DNA from: Tardiphaga sp. 709
GTDB lineage: Bacteria; Pseudomonadota; Alphaproteobacteria; Rhizobiales; Xanthobacteraceae
Reading direction: 5' to 3'
Assembly (NCBI RefSeq): GCF_032401055.1
Contig: NZ_CP135529.1
Span: 5,764,501 to 5,828,500, forward strand
DNA: 64,000 nucleotides
Under the pieces are notes generated by a model. It was not told the origin of the DNA. It was given only the letters and a program-made list of their open reading frames with translations, and did no database searches. The translations under genes and the position numbers were made by a program. This document shows positions 9,513-18,316 of this stretch, piece after piece. The first letter of the stretch is position 1; the number at the start of each line of letters is the position of its first letter.

Positions 9513-9698
9513 CCGCGGTCCAGCGACGGCGCCGGGCAGGGATTTGCCAGGGAGCCCGGTCAGCTTGCGAAACAGCCGCCTGATTGCCCGTTAAATCGCG
9601 GTTTTTCAAGCCAAAATCGGGCTTGCCAAGACTTTGTTAACCCGTTGGCTCAATGGCGTCCCCCGCCGGATTCGGGCCGTTTTGGTCCCAGAATCTCT

Positions 9699-9738
9699 CG
9701 GAAGCACGGCACGCGACGGGTACGCGCCGTGCTTCCGG
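9699..9738. repeat. Long imperfect hairpin downstream of the minus-strand porin gene
   Basis: CGGAAGCACGG at 9699-9709 pairs with CCGTGCTTCCG at 9727-9737; an inner CGCG/CGCG pair extends the stem past a two-base bulge. It lies just past the stop of the outer-membrane protein gene at 9758 in the minus direction, so it may end or protect that transcript. No run of T follows on the minus strand, which makes it a poor intrinsic terminator. Confidence 0.5.
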
Positions 9739-9757
9739 TTGGCGGGGTGTAACCCGA

Positions 9758-10567
9758 TCAGAACCGGTAATTCACACCCGCTTTCATGGTGTGGAACCTG
9801 GTATCGACCGAGATGCTGGAGTTGGAGGAGAAACCATTGGCGACGTCGTTGACGGCAGTGGAGAACAGCGTGCTCCGGCCGAGGTCCACATAGAGATATT
9901 CGGTCTTGAACGACCACTGCGGGGCGAATGCGTATTCGAGGCCCGCGCCGGCGGTCCAGCCCCACTGTGTCTGGCCGGCCGATACCGCCACAACCTGGCC
10001 GAGCACACCATTCGGGCCGGTCAGAGTGAAGTTCCCGTTGGTGTTGACCCGGCCATAGGCGCCGCCGCCGGTGCCGTACAGGAACACGCGGTCCCATGCA
10101 TAGCCGAGCCGTCCGCGAATCGTGCCGAACCATTCGACTTCGGAGCCGGTGCCGAATGCCGCGGACGTGGTCACGCCGTTATTGTTCAGCGTCTGATTGC
10201 CCTCGAAGCGACCCTTGATGCCGGACCACTGGAAGTCCGTCTCGATGCCGATGACGAAGCCACCATTGTATTGATAGTTGTAGCCAGCCTGTCCGCCGCC
10301 AAAGAAGCCGCTTGAGGTCAGGCTGAAATTGCCGCTTGTGCTGGCAACGCGCGCGGCTGCCTCGGCCTGCAACTGCCGTTGGGTAGCCTGGAATGGATAG
10401 TCGAACTTGTCACCGCCAAAACCGACATTGGCGCCGACATAGAAGCCAGTCCAGGAGAACACCTGGACGGGCGCGACTGGCGCCTTCACCGGATAAGGCA
10501 TGTCGGCCGCAACGGCAGGAACGGCTGCACCGACAAGCAGTGCTGCGCCAGCGAATAATCTCTTCAT
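9758..10567 (-). CDS. Outer-membrane porin-like beta-barrel protein (Omp25/Omp31 type)
   Basis: A 269-residue exported protein with signal peptide MKRLFAGAALLVGAAVPAVA-A. Next comes a PYPVKAP proline-rich linker and the first barrel strand FSWTGFYVGANVGFGG. This opening is characteristic of the small 8-strand outer-membrane proteins abundant in Bradyrhizobium and Rhodopseudomonas. Further strands include GYNYQYNGGFVIGIETDFQWS and GLEYAFAPQWSFKTEYLYVDLG, and it ends HTMKAGVNYRF with the terminal Phe used in barrel assembly. The open frame extends upstream to 10699, but the ATG at 10567 follows GAGGGG and starts the signal peptide exactly. The gene is divergent from the AraC-type regulator. Confidence 0.88.
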   Translation of the reverse strand: MKRLFAGAALLVGAAVPAVAADMPYPVKAPVAPVQVFSWTGFYVGANVGFGGDKFDYPFQATQRQLQAEAAARVASTSGNFSLTSSGFFGGGQAGYNYQYNGGFVIGIETDFQWSGIKGRFEGNQTLNNNGVTTSAAFGTGSEVEWFGTIRGRLGYAWDRVFLYGTGGGAYGRVNTNGNFTLTGPNGVLGQVVAVSAGQTQWGWTAGAGLEYAFAPQWSFKTEYLYVDLGRSTLFSTAVNDVANGFSSNSSISVDTRFHTMKAGVNYRF

Positions 10568-10909
10568 GATCAGGCCCCTCAGTTTCTTGCGCACGGCAAG
10601 TGATTTCCGATGCTTCGCCGTCATCGGCGATCGCATGTGAAGTGTCGTCGAGCCAAGGCATCTGCGAATGATGCCGGGACTCGCGGCTTCCACGTGCACA
10701 ATGACAGGGCTGGCGGAGAGGTCTTGTTCACGCGCGTAGCAGATTTTAGTTCTCGCGCACCGTCACCAAACTTCGCGTCGATGTGGCGTTGTCGCAACAG
10801 CACATATGCGCACTATACAACTACGGTTACAGAACGCCGCTCTGCCGAGATTTTTCGTGATGAGTTTGTTCTGTGTTGCTACACTATTCGTCGGACATGA
10901 GTTGGACAT
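10568..10909. promoter_or_regulatory. Divergent intergenic region between porin and AraC-type genes
   Basis: 342 bases without a gene. It must hold the start signals for the minus-strand porin and the plus-strand AraC-type regulator. The AraC-side half is richer in A and T (for example the stretch around 10800-10890) than the surrounding coding DNA. I see no convincing -35/-10 pair, terminator or clean operator repeat. AraC-type proteins often act on the neighbouring promoter, so the porin is a candidate target (inference). Confidence 0.4.
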
Positions 10910-11875
10910 ATGCATCAGGCCAGTTTCGTCTCAGATGGATTTGATCCGGAATTGCTGGATCACCAGAAATTCGCGCTGTGGTGCGAGAACATGGAAGCGC
11001 TCACCTGCTGCGTGGACATCACACGTGCTGAAGATCGGCCATTCTCGGCTTTCGTGCACTGGGCAGATTATTCGAATGTGCGGGTCACCCGGTTCGGCGG
11101 CACGTTCAGTCGAATCCGACGATCCAGAACGGCAATCTCGCGCGGGCCGGACGATGATTTCTGTTTGATGTTTCATCGAGGCGAGGGGACGCTGGTCGTC
11201 GATCAGGTGGGGCGCGAAACGGCCTTGTCGTCAGACTGCGCTTTTCTCGGCACGAACGGACGTCCGGCAGATTTGCGATCAGATGCGGATTTCTCGTCGA
11301 CGACGTTGACCGTCAGTAGGGAGCGCCTGTTGCCTCTCATTGGAAATGTCGACGATCTCCTGATCCAGCCGCTCGACGAACGGCGCGCAGCCGTGGCTCA
11401 TCTGCGACGCTACATCGACATCTCGGTCGATCTGCTGCGCGATCCGCATGATGCGGAGCTCGACAGCCATATCAGCACGACATTGCTGGATCTGACGGCG
11501 CTCGCGCTAGGTGCCCGCGGCGACGCTGCACAACTTGCGTCGATGCGCGGTCTGCGCGCGTCGCGAACGCAGGAAATCATCGCCGAGATCGATCGCCATT
11601 TCGCGGAGCCGGGTTTCTCGGTGGGGCAGGTCGCGCGCCGACTGGATGTGTCGCCGCGCTATCTCCAGGACCTTCTGCAAGATACCGGATCGAGTTTCAC
11701 CGAACGCCTTCTGGAGCGCCGTCTGCAACATGCAATGCGTTTGCTGACGAACGAGCAGGGTGATCGGCTGAAGATCAGTGAAATCGCGCTAGCCAGTGGC
11801 TTCAACGAGATCTCATACTTCAATCAGCGATTTCGTCGGCGTTTCGGCGAGACGCCGACGCAGTGCCGGCGCTGA
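10910..11875 (+). CDS. AraC-family transcriptional regulator
   Basis: A 321-residue DNA-binding regulator. The N-terminal 200 residues resemble the AraC_binding_2-type ligand/regulatory domain (FCLMFHRGEGTLVVDQVGRE). The C-terminal 110 residues carry two helix-turn-helix motifs: FSVGQVARRLDVSPRYLQDLL, then ISEIALASGFNEISYFNQRFRRRFGETPTQCRR. The second is the classic AraC signature, placed at the very C-terminus as usual. The ligand is unknown. It is divergent from the porin gene, and GalE is encoded 9 bases past its stop on the opposite strand. Confidence 0.92.
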   Translation: MHQASFVSDGFDPELLDHQKFALWCENMEALTCCVDITRAEDRPFSAFVHWADYSNVRVTRFGGTFSRIRRSRTAISRGPDDDFCLMFHRGEGTLVVDQVGRETALSSDCAFLGTNGRPADLRSDADFSSTTLTVSRERLLPLIGNVDDLLIQPLDERRAAVAHLRRYIDISVDLLRDPHDAELDSHISTTLLDLTALALGARGDAAQLASMRGLRASRTQEIIAEIDRHFAEPGFSVGQVARRLDVSPRYLQDLLQDTGSSFTERLLERRLQHAMRLLTNEQGDRLKISEIALASGFNEISYFNQRFRRRFGETPTQCRR

Positions 11876-11884
11876 TCTAACTAC

Positions 11885-12898
11885 TCAGGCCGATTTCGCC
11901 ATCAATTCGATGCCATGGCGCTCGCGGGCGAGCTTCTCTTCCCAGGCCAGCGCGTGGCGGGCGATGGTTTCGAGATCGTCGTATTGGGGCGTCCAGTCGA
12001 GCGTCGCGCGGATTCGGGTGGTATCGGCGATCATGGTCATGATGTCGCCGTCGCGGCGCGGGGCGTATTGAACCGCGAAATTTCGGCCGGATGCACGGCG
12101 CACGGCTTCGATGGTTTCCAGCACCGAATAACCGCGGCCGTAACCGCAATTCAGGGTAGTCGATGCGCCGCCTTCGCGCAGGTAGCTCAATGCGGCGCGG
12201 TGGGCCTGAACGAGGTCGCTCACATGGATGAAGTCGCGGATGCAGCTACCGTCGGGCGTCGGGTAATCGGTTCCGAACACGTCGATCTTGCTGCGCTGGC
12301 CGGTGGCGGCCTCCACGGCGATCTTGAGCAGATGCGTTGCGCCCATGGTGGCGAGGCCTGTGCGGCCCTGCGGATCGGCGCCGGCGACGTTGAAGTAACG
12401 CAGCGCGACAAACTCCATGCCATAGGCCGGTGCGATGTCGTGCAGCATGATCTCGGTCATCAGCTTCGATGATCCGTAAGGCGACAGCGGACGCGTTGGG
12501 GCATCTTCTGCCACCGGCGTGAAATCGGGATTGCCGTAGACGGCAGCGGTCGATGAGAAGATGAATTTCTTGACGCCGCACTTCACTGCTGCGCTGAGCA
12601 GGTTGCGTGTCGTCATCGTGTTGTTGCGATAGTAGGCAAGCGGGTCACGCATCGATTCCGGCACGACGACAGAGCCTGCAAAATGGATGATGGCGTCGAT
12701 GCCATGGGCAGCGATGACGCCCTCGACAAGGTTCTCATCAGCGACATCGCCGATAAACAGCGGAACGCCCTCGGGGAGATATGCTGAGAAGCCCGTCGAC
12801 AAATTGTCGATCACGACCACGCTCTCGCCGGCTTCCACCAGCGCATGGACCATGTGACTTCCGATATAACCGGCGCCGCCGGTGACAAGGACGGTCAT
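11885..12898 (-). CDS. galE: UDP-glucose 4-epimerase
   Basis: Interconverts UDP-glucose and UDP-galactose in the cytoplasm, supplying galactose for surface glycans. The 337-residue short-chain dehydrogenase-like protein has the NAD-binding VTGGAGYIGSHM at residues 4-15 and VIDNLSTGF at about 34-42. SSTAAVYGNP carries the catalytic Ser/Thr, and YGSSKLMTE gives the YxxxK pair. The sugar-binding FNVAGADPQGRTG and the C-terminal RRDGDIMTMIADTT are GalE features. It lies next to LPS core genes and is divergent from the LpcC-like transferase. Confidence 0.93.
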   Translation of the reverse strand: MTVLVTGGAGYIGSHMVHALVEAGESVVVIDNLSTGFSAYLPEGVPLFIGDVADENLVEGVIAAHGIDAIIHFAGSVVVPESMRDPLAYYRNNTMTTRNLLSAAVKCGVKKFIFSSTAAVYGNPDFTPVAEDAPTRPLSPYGSSKLMTEIMLHDIAPAYGMEFVALRYFNVAGADPQGRTGLATMGATHLLKIAVEAATGQRSKIDVFGTDYPTPDGSCIRDFIHVSDLVQAHRAALSYLREGGASTTLNCGYGRGYSVLETIEAVRRASGRNFAVQYAPRRDGDIMTMIADTTRIRATLDWTPQYDDLETIARHALAWEEKLARERHGIELMAKSA

Positions 12899-13013
12899 TG
12901 GATTTACTCACTCTCCCGTTTTGGGAACGCTATCGCGCCCGGGGTGAAGAGTGGGTTTCGACGGCCGGCAACTGGCCACTATGCTTAATATTGCGTATAG
13001 GAAATCAGGCGAA

Positions 13014-14072
13014 ATGGAGTCACCTGTGCCGATTGCGGGCAAAACGGCCGATAAACTGCAGCTGATCGTCACGAATCTGCACTGGCGCTACTCCGGTGTG
13101 ACGGCAACCAACCGCATGGTGGCGCCGAAACTCGCAGACATGTTCGACGCGGCATGGCTCGGATCCGACGCGCCCGCTGGCATTGCGCGCATGGATATCG
13201 GCGATCTCGTGAAATTGTGGCTGCGCCGCAAGCCGGTGATCTGGCACGCGCGGCGCAACAACGAGATGATTGCCGGCGTTCTGCTGAAGGCCCTCGGGTG
13301 GCCGCTGAAACTGCTCTTCACCTCGGCAGCGCAGCGCCATCATACCTGGATCACGCGCTGGCTGATCAACCGGATGGACGCCATCATCGCGACCAGCGAG
13401 ATCTCCGCATCATATCTGAAACGGTCTGCGACCGTGGTGACGCATGGTGTCGATACCGATCGCTACGCGCCGCCCATTGATCGTGCGGCGGCGTTTGCGG
13501 AAACGAACCTGCCGGGGCGCTATGCGATTGGTTGCTTCGGCCGCGTGCGTGCGCAGAAGGGCACTGATCTGTTTGTCGACGCGATGTGCGAGTTGTTGCC
13601 GCGCTATCCGGATTTCACCGCTGTCATTGTCGGGGCAATCACGCCGGACCAGATCGGCTTTGCCAATGAGCTCAAGAAGAAGATCGCTGACGCCGGTCTG
13701 CAGTCGCGCATCGTCATCACCGGCGAATTGCCGATCGAAGAGGTCGAGCGATGGTATCGACGCCTGACGATCTACGCATTTACCTCGCGCAATGAGGGCT
13801 TCGGTCTGACACTGATCGAGGCGATGTCGGTGGGCGCGGCGCTCGTCGCGACGCGGGCCGGCGCTGCTGAAATTGCCGTTGAAGAGGGGGTTACCGGGAA
13901 ACTCGTCCCGACCGATAATGCGGCAGCACTGACGCAGGCGTTGGAGCCGCTGATGCGCGATCCCGATGCCGCTGCAGCCATGGGCACACATGCGCGCCAG
14001 CGTGTGCTCGACAAATTCAGCCTTGATGCGGAAGCGCGGGGAATCGCCGAGGTTTATCGCAGGCTGCTCTGA
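13014..14072 (+). CDS. Glycosyltransferase family 4, LpcC-like LPS-core mannosyltransferase
   Basis: A 352-residue GT-B glycosyltransferase. The N-terminal LIVTNLHWRYSGVTATNRMV and the VTHGVDTDRY linker are followed by a GT4 C-domain with GCFGRVRAQKGTDLF and the E-x7-E motif EGFGLTLIEAM (about residue 275). The opening and length resemble the rhizobial LpcC protein, which adds mannose to Kdo of the LPS core using GDP-mannose; manC at 22509 would provide that donor. The frame is open from a GTG at 12951. I prefer the ATG at 13014 because it gives the expected length and has a short AGG upstream. Its end overlaps the convergent gmhB gene by 19 bases. Confidence 0.78.
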   Translation: MESPVPIAGKTADKLQLIVTNLHWRYSGVTATNRMVAPKLADMFDAAWLGSDAPAGIARMDIGDLVKLWLRRKPVIWHARRNNEMIAGVLLKALGWPLKLLFTSAAQRHHTWITRWLINRMDAIIATSEISASYLKRSATVVTHGVDTDRYAPPIDRAAAFAETNLPGRYAIGCFGRVRAQKGTDLFVDAMCELLPRYPDFTAVIVGAITPDQIGFANELKKKIADAGLQSRIVITGELPIEEVERWYRRLTIYAFTSRNEGFGLTLIEAMSVGAALVATRAGAAEIAVEEGVTGKLVPTDNAAALTQALEPLMRDPDAAAAMGTHARQRVLDKFSLDAEARGIAEVYRRLL

Positions 14073-14581
14073 CCCTGCAGGATATCCGCAACGAACGCGT
14101 CCAGGTCGCCGCCTGCAAACAGGAAGCCGGGCAGATGCGCGGCCTTGGCCGCTTCGATATCCGTATCGCGGTCGCCGATGGCAAAACTGCCTTTGCGTTG
14201 CACAGGCCAGTGGTGCATCAGGTCGAGGATCATGCCGGGGCTCGGCTTGCGCCAGTGATGATCTTCCAGATAGCCTGCAACTGATCCGGCCGGATGGTGC
14301 GGGCAATAGCGGACATCATCGATGCGGGCGCCCTGCGCGGCGAGTTCGGAACGCATCCACTTAAACAGCGTATTGAGTTCGTCTTCGGTGAAATAACCGC
14401 GTGCGACGCCGGACTGGTTCGAAAACAGGAAGACGAAATAGCCGGCGTCATTGAGCCTGCGAATGGCCTTGGCCGCATTCGGCATCCAGCGGATGCGATC
14501 GGATGTGCCCATATAGCCGTCGTCGTAATTGATGACGCCGTCGCGATCGAGAAACGCTGCGGGCTTTGCTTGAGTGGTCAT
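14054..14581 (-). CDS. gmhB: D-glycero-D-manno-heptose 1,7-bisphosphate 7-phosphatase (HAD-IIIA)
   Basis: Removes the 7-phosphate from heptose 1,7-bisphosphate during ADP-heptose synthesis. The 175-residue HAD phosphatase has the nucleophile motif AFLDRDGVIN at about residues 8-17, SNQSGVARGYFTEDEL, and AIGDRDTDIEAA near the C-terminus. The zinc loop is unusual: the first pair is present (CPHHP), but the second Cys-x-Cys of the E. coli enzyme is missing and DHHWRKPSPGM stands in its place. The start (14581) overlaps the end of waaF by 4 bases, so the two are translationally coupled. Confidence 0.88.
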   Translation of the reverse strand: MTTQAKPAAFLDRDGVINYDDGYMGTSDRIRWMPNAAKAIRRLNDAGYFVFLFSNQSGVARGYFTEDELNTLFKWMRSELAAQGARIDDVRYCPHHPAGSVAGYLEDHHWRKPSPGMILDLMHHWPVQRKGSFAIGDRDTDIEAAKAAHLPGFLFAGGDLDAFVADILQGQSSLR

Positions 14582-15651
14582 ATCTGCGCGCTTCTGTTGG
14601 ATGTCTCGGCCATCACGCCTTGAATAATCCCGGCGACATCGTCGGACGGAATGTCGCGCATGCAGGCATGATTGTTCATGGTGCAGACCGGTTTGTGACA
14701 CGGCTGGCACGGAACGATGGTCTTCGTCTGCACGGTCGCCGCCAGCGGATTGAGCGGTCCCCAAAGCTGCGGGCTGGTCGGTCCGAAAATGCCGATGGTC
14801 GGCGTGCCGACAGCCGCAGCAATATGCATCAGGCCGGAATCGTTGGCCACGGCGACATTGGCGGCGGCCATGCCGATCACGCCATTGCGCAGGTCGTTGG
14901 TCGTAAGATCGCGGGCGCGGGGACTAGCGGCGGCAATGATCTCATTGGCGAGGTCCTTCTCGCCAGGACCGCCGATGACCCAGACGTCCAGCCCGCGCTC
15001 GACCAGCAGTCTTGCGGCCTCGGCATAATAGGTCCAGCGCTTGGACGAGCCCACCGAGCCGGGCCCGAGCGCCACGGCCGGACCGGTTCCCAGCCCATTG
15101 GTCTGCCGCCAGCGCGCGATCTCGTCGGCGGGCACGCGGAACTGGGGCACCGGCCATTCCGGTGGCAGCGGCGTGCCGTCCGGCAGCGCCAGCGCGCATT
15201 TCTTGTCGATCATGCGCGGCAGCTTCTTTTCGCCCCAGCGCCATTGATTGATCAGGCCGAAGCGGGCCTCGCCAACAAAGCCGATGCGCTCCGGGATACC
15301 GGCCAAAGCGGGGGCCAGCGCCGATTTCCAGGTCCGGGGCATCACCAGTACGGTGCCATAGTTCCGTGCGCGGAGGGTGGCCGCCAATTCCCATTGCTTG
15401 GCGAGCGCGAGCTGGCTGCGGGGCAGGTCCCAGACGATGCCTGAGCGGACGCCCGGCATGTAGTCGACGAGCGGGGCGACCAGTTTGGTCACCAGCAAAT
15501 CGACCGGCCGGTTCGGCCAGCGCTCTTTCAGGACCCGGACGACCGTATGACCCCGGACGAAATCACCGATCCACATATAGGGCACGACCAGGATCGGCCG
15601 GGTATCATCCGGATCGACCATCACGCCCTGGTATGGGGAATTTACGTTCAT
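14578..15651 (-). CDS. waaF: LPS heptosyltransferase (WaaF/RfaF, GT9 family)
   Basis: A 357-residue GT9 glycosyltransferase that adds heptose from ADP-heptose to the inner core on the cytoplasmic face. Characteristic segments are MWIGDFVRGHTVVRVLKERWP near the N-terminus, LVMPRTWKSALAP, IPERIGFVGEARFG, the domain-linker ALGPGSVGSSKRW, and VANDSGLMHIAAAVGTPTIG. CxPCHKPVCTMNNHACM near the C-terminus resembles the Cys cluster of heptosyltransferase II proteins. It is the first gene of a two-gene minus-strand operon with gmhB. It is divergent from hldD across 192 bases that probably hold both promoters. Confidence 0.88.
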   Translation of the reverse strand: MNVNSPYQGVMVDPDDTRPILVVPYMWIGDFVRGHTVVRVLKERWPNRPVDLLVTKLVAPLVDYMPGVRSGIVWDLPRSQLALAKQWELAATLRARNYGTVLVMPRTWKSALAPALAGIPERIGFVGEARFGLINQWRWGEKKLPRMIDKKCALALPDGTPLPPEWPVPQFRVPADEIARWRQTNGLGTGPAVALGPGSVGSSKRWTYYAEAARLLVERGLDVWVIGGPGEKDLANEIIAAASPRARDLTTNDLRNGVIGMAAANVAVANDSGLMHIAAAVGTPTIGIFGPTSPQLWGPLNPLAATVQTKTIVPCQPCHKPVCTMNNHACMRDIPSDDVAGIIQGVMAETSNRSAQI

Positions 15652-15843
15652 TCTTTCAAGGACTTCGCTGTTCTGCCGCGGGCTATATCCGGCTCACGTC
15701 GGTACCCGCTCCATTCCTGCAGGTAAAGCCATTTGGGATGTTTCCAACCATGTCCCCATGGCGGCAACGAACATCCCGTTGCCCAAGTTGCCTGTGGGGC
15801 AGCGTTGAGGCAAAGGTGGGTCAATCATGAGATCGGGGACTTC

Positions 15844-16824
15844 ATGCTGCTTGTGACCGGGGGAGCCGGTTTTATCGGATCGAATGTCGTGGCTGCGTTG
15901 AACGACGCCGGCCGCGCGGACGTGGCTGTCTGCGATGTGCTCGGCCATGATGGAAAATGGCGTAATCTCGCCAAGCGGCAACTTGCGGATGTGGTGCCGC
16001 CAGCCGAGCTGACGGACTGGCTGAAGGGCAGGAAGCTCGATGCGGTCATTCATCTCGGCGCGATTTCGGAAACCACAGCGACCGACGGCGATCTTGTGAT
16101 CGAGACGAACTTCCGGCTGTCGATGCGCTTGTTGGACTGGTGCACGGCCAATGCGACGCCGCTGATTTATGCATCGTCCGCTTCGACCTATGGCGATGGT
16201 GCGCAGGGCTTTCGCGATGAGCAGACCATTCCCGAACTCAAAAAACTGCGGCCGATGAACCTCTACGGCTGGAGCAAGCACCTGTTCGACCTCGCGGTGG
16301 CCGAGCGCGTCGCCAAGGGCGAAAAGATGCCGCCGCAATGGGCAGGCCTGAAGTTCTTCAACGTGTTCGGGCCGAACGAGTACCACAAGGGCTCGATGAT
16401 GAGCGTGCTGGCGCGGCGCTTCGACGACATCAAGGCCGGCCGCGGCATTCAGCTGTTCAAGTCGCACCGCGAAGGTATTGCCGATGGCGATCAGCGCCGC
16501 GACTTCATCTATGTCGAGGACGTCGTCCGCGTAATGATGTGGCTGCTGGCGTCACCCAATGTCAGCGGCATCTTCAATGTCGGGACGGGAACCGCACGCA
16601 GCTTCAAGGATTTGATGCTGGCAGCCTATGCTGCACTCGGCACCAAGCCGAACATCGACTATATCGACATGCCCGAGCAGATTCGCGGCAGCTATCAGTA
16701 CTTCACGCAGAGCGAAGTCGATCGGTTGCGCGGCGCCGGCTACAACGGCGATTTTACAACATTGGAAGATGCCGTCTCCCATTATGTGAAGGGCTTTCTC
16801 GATCAGCCCGATCGCTTCCGCTGA
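15844..16824 (+). CDS. hldD: ADP-L-glycero-D-manno-heptose 6-epimerase
   Basis: Last step of ADP-L-glycero-D-manno-heptose synthesis, cytoplasmic. The 326-residue protein begins [16 protein letters not shown] (NADP-binding turn), has [13 protein letters not shown] and YGWSKHLFD as the catalytic Ser/Tyr/Lys region, and [25 protein letters not shown] completes the extended-SDR fold. The open frame extends upstream to 15733, but the ATG at 15844 begins exactly at the first strand and gives the family length. hldE follows 19 bases later. Confidence 0.94.
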   Translation: MLLVTGGAGFIGSNVVAALNDAGRADVAVCDVLGHDGKWRNLAKRQLADVVPPAELTDWLKGRKLDAVIHLGAISETTATDGDLVIETNFRLSMRLLDWCTANATPLIYASSASTYGDGAQGFRDEQTIPELKKLRPMNLYGWSKHLFDLAVAERVAKGEKMPPQWAGLKFFNVFGPNEYHKGSMMSVLARRFDDIKAGRGIQLFKSHREGIADGDQRRDFIYVEDVVRVMMWLLASPNVSGIFNVGTGTARSFKDLMLAAYAALGTKPNIDYIDMPEQIRGSYQYFTQSEVDRLRGAGYNGDFTTLEDAVSHYVKGFLDQPDRFR

Positions 16825-16843
16825 ACGCGCAACAGGTACCGGT

Positions 16844-18316
16844 GTGATGTTTGATTTCGACGCCCTGTCGCACGCGATTGCCGATCAGACGGTGCTCTGT
16901 GTCGGCGATCTGATGCTCGACGAATTCGTCTATGGCGAGGTGTCGCGCATTTCGCCGGAAGCGCCTGCGCCGGTCATCGCGGTTCAGCGCAGCGAGATCA
17001 ATATCGGCGGTGCCGGCAATGTCGCACGCAATATTGCAGCCCTCGGCGCGAAATGCATCTTTGTCGGCCTGGTCGGTGAGGACGATGCCGGCGCAACGCT
17101 CAAGAATGCGCTCGCGCAGGAGTCTCTGATCGAAGCATTGCTGGTCAGGGATTCATCGCGTCCGACGACGCGCAAGGTGCGCTTCGTGTCCGAGCATTTC
17201 TCAACGCATATGCTGCGTGCCGATTGGGAGCTGGCTGCACCGGCGTCTGCGGTCATCGAGAAGCAATTAATCGATACGATTCTGCCGCAGCTCGTGCGCG
17301 CCGATATCGTGTTGTTGTCCGATTACGCCAAGGGTGTGCTGACCGCGCGGGTGATCCGCAACGTCATCGACGCGGCAAAGAAGCTCGGCAAGCGCGTCAT
17401 CGTCGATCCCAAGAGCGCAAATTTTGCGATCTATCGTGGCGCGACCTTGCTGACGCCGAATCGCAAGGAATTCGCCGAGGCAACACGCAGTCGCGCCGAC
17501 AGCGACATCAACATCGCATCCGCTGCGCAGGAAGCGATGATCCTGGCGGATTGCGCCGCGATGCTGGTGACCCAGAGCGAGCATGGCATGACGTTGGTGC
17601 CACGCGATGGCGAGCCCGTCCATGTGCCGGCGCTGCCGGTCAAGGTGCGCGACGTCTCGGGTGCCGGCGACACTGTTGCAGCCATGTTGGCCGTGGCACT
17701 GGCGGCCGGGGCAGATTGGGAAGCGGCATTGCGCGCGGCAACTGCCGCTGCCGCTGTCGCCGTCAGCAAGAAAGGAACGGCGGTGGTGACACCGTCTGAA
17801 TTGCGCCGCCGGATTTTGCCGCATGCGTTTCTGGCCGCCGAAGAGAAAATCGTGGCATCAACTGAGCTCAATGCGCAATTGGTCGACTGGCGCAAACAAC
17901 AGTTGCGGATCGGTTTCACCAATGGCTGTTTTGACATCCTGCATCCCGGCCATGTGAAGGTTTTGACGGCAGCGCGCGCGACCTGTGATCGCCTGATCGT
18001 CGGCCTCAACAGCGACGCGTCGGTGAAGCGTCTGAAGGGCGAGGGGCGCCCGGTGCAGGACGAACGCGCTCGCGCAGAAGTGCTTGCGGCGCTGGAAGCG
18101 GTCGATCTGGTCGTGATTTTCGGAGAGGATACCCCACTGAACCTGATTACGCAGATCGCGCCGGCGACGCTGGTCAAAGGCGGCGATTACACGCGAGAGC
18201 AGGTGGTCGGCCATGAGGTTGTCGCCGCCAACGGCGGAGAGGTGATCCTGATCGATATCCTGCAAGGCCACAGCACGACGTCGCTGGTCGAGCGCGCGCG
18301 CAGCGGACAGTCATGA
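16844..18316 (+). CDS. hldE: Bifunctional heptose-7-phosphate kinase / heptose-1-phosphate adenylyltransferase
   Basis: A 490-residue two-domain enzyme of ADP-heptose synthesis. Residues 1-320 are a ribokinase-type kinase ([36 protein letters not shown], catalytic [11 protein letters not shown]). Residues 350-490 are a nucleotidyltransferase with [14 protein letters not shown], including the HxGH motif, and [13 protein letters not shown]. Translation may start at GTG 16844 or ATG 16847; the difference is one residue. Its stop overlaps the start of the CapD-like gene (ATGA, 18313-18316), indicating coupled translation. The isomerase gmhA that normally precedes this enzyme in the pathway is not in the window. 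Confidence 0.94.
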   Translation: MMFDFDALSHAIADQTVLCVGDLMLDEFVYGEVSRISPEAPAPVIAVQRSEINIGGAGNVARNIAALGAKCIFVGLVGEDDAGATLKNALAQESLIEALLVRDSSRPTTRKVRFVSEHFSTHMLRADWELAAPASAVIEKQLIDTILPQLVRADIVLLSDYAKGVLTARVIRNVIDAAKKLGKRVIVDPKSANFAIYRGATLLTPNRKEFAEATRSRADSDINIASAAQEAMILADCAAMLVTQSEHGMTLVPRDGEPVHVPALPVKVRDVSGAGDTVAAMLAVALAAGADWEAALRAATAAAAVAVSKKGTAVVTPSELRRRILPHAFLAAEEKIVASTELNAQLVDWRKQQLRIGFTNGCFDILHPGHVKVLTAARATCDRLIVGLNSDASVKRLKGEGRPVQDERARAEVLAALEAVDLVVIFGEDTPLNLITQIAPATLVKGGDYTREQVVGHEVVAANGGEVILIDILQGHSTTSLVERARSGQS

